Shown: piece after piece, positions 63,693 to 64,000 of the stretch | How positions within the stretch are numbered: position 1 is the stretch's first letter | How the letters are laid out: every line of letters starts with the position of its first letter | Assembly (NCBI GenBank): GCA_003327425.1 | Contig: QOQW01000006.1 | Span: 1-64,000 of the forward strand | Source of the DNA: Candidatus Ozemibacter sibiricus | GTDB taxonomy: Bacteria > Muiribacteriota > Ozemobacteria > Ozemobacterales > Ozemobacteraceae | DNA: 64,000 bases | Reading direction: 5' to 3' | Translations under genes and position numbers: made by a program | The notes under the pieces: model-generated | The model's input: the letters and a program-made list of their open reading frames with translations, nothing else | Told to the model about the DNA's origin: nothing | Database searches by the model: none

Positions 63693-64000
63693 TCACGGAA
63701 TCGCCGGAAGAGGGATCGGGGCGGCCGGGTGACCGTGGCGGGTGCAGCGGATGTGCCAGGGTTGCGTGGGGGAGCGAGGGTCGGGGGGAGCGTAGAGGAG
63801 GGTGTAGGTGCCCGGCTCGCCCGGCAAGGAAGCCAGGCCTTCTCCGCAGCCGAGACGGGGCGGAAGATAGCCACCGGCCTGCAGTTCAGCGAGAGGAACG
63901 GGGCCCGTGGCGATGGCCAGTGGCGCTGTGGCGTGGTCGAGATTGTACAGCTCGATGGCGCTTTCCAGGCGTCGAAGGTCGTTGAAACAGCGCCGTTGCC
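63693..64000 (-). CDS. C-terminal end of a type IV pilin-like protein (runs off the window)
   Basis: At least 101 residues of a gene entering from the right edge. The first visible residues are RCFNDLRRLESAIELYNLDH, the alpha-helix after the missing prepilin leader, a pattern typical of pilin/GspG-like subunits. It is followed by LAELQAGGYLPP, as in pseudopilins, and an unusual Cys/His/Pro-rich end (WHIRCTRHGHPAAP). The stop lies 100 bases upstream of the trkH promoter. The missing prepilin cleavage site cannot be checked. It supports a larger pilus gene set in this genome. Confidence 0.75.
   Translation of the reverse strand, partial: QRRCFNDLRRLESAIELYNLDHATAPLAIATGPVPLAELQAGGYLPPRLGCGEGLASLPGEPGTYTLLYAPPDPRSPTQPWHIRCTRHGHPAAPIPLPAIP

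Noticed and set aside
1-64000. tRNA, rRNA, CRISPR, transposon and prophage genes
   Set aside because: Looked for tRNA T-loop words, evenly spaced direct repeats, transposase-like proteins and flanking inverted repeats; none was convincing by eye.

Overview
The window looks like chromosomal DNA of a G+C-rich, diderm (Gram-negative-type) free-living bacterium. Two ABC solute-binding proteins carry cleavable signal peptides without a lipobox, which fits a periplasm. There is a periplasmic-type octahaem cytochrome, a type IV pilus/type II secretion-like pseudopilin and PilT gene set, an LplT-PlsC-Aas lipid-recycling fusion and a c-di-AMP riboswitch. I cannot name the species. A candidate phylum such as Riflebacteria/Ozemobacteria is a guess from memory of similar pilin and PilT gene sets, not a result. 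No rRNA, tRNA, CRISPR array, insertion sequence or prophage was recognised. Gene density is high, with many ATGA start/stop overlaps. Most larger intergenic gaps contain a recognisable sigma70-type promoter, either TTGnnn-N16/17-TAnnnT or an extended TGG-TAnnnT.

Layout. 1-100 is a homopolymer-rich contig edge. 145-5399: a large membrane protein of unknown function, divergent from recD2. 5382-7025: a PycTM/DUF5706-type membrane protein, divergent from a secreted glycine-zipper protein. 7164-12721 (minus strand): HEAT-TPR scaffold, small DUF4177-like protein, recG, rsmD. 12867-20211 (plus strand): the most unusual block, with four PilT-like ATPases (two canonical, two with lost catalytic residues), a second HEAT-TPR protein and two pseudopilins. 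20521-24178: hup, recN and a SpoIID-like protein. 24257-31473: a YejABE-like ABC importer with two separate ATPases, divergent from a secreted GH13 enzyme and a CoA-binding protein. 33910-38687: a BMP-type (nucleoside-like) ABC importer. 39076-45206: octahaem cytochrome, small membrane protein and a 1324-residue secreted zinc metallopeptidase. 45832-50877: coiled-coil protein, XdhC, FmdE-like protein and two unknowns. 50904-56871: Aas fusion, phosphofructokinase with a charged insertion, two coiled-coil lipoproteins and a frameshifted membrane protein. 57088-59264: a third HEAT-repeat protein and an alpha/beta hydrolase. 59716-63593: a TrkH/TrkA potassium uptake operon with a HAMP sensor, led by a c-di-AMP riboswitch. 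63693-64000: the end of another pilin-like gene that runs off the window.

How parts work together. The PilT/HEAT-TPR/pseudopilin block reads as one machine: motor ATPases, catalytically dead motor-like subunits, repeat scaffolds and secreted filament subunits. In the trk operon, c-di-AMP is expected to switch potassium uptake through the leader RNA. The two ABC systems and the secreted amylase and protease point to a heterotrophic life on peptides, nucleosides and oligosaccharides. The octahaem cytochrome points to periplasmic nitrogen- or electron-transfer chemistry.
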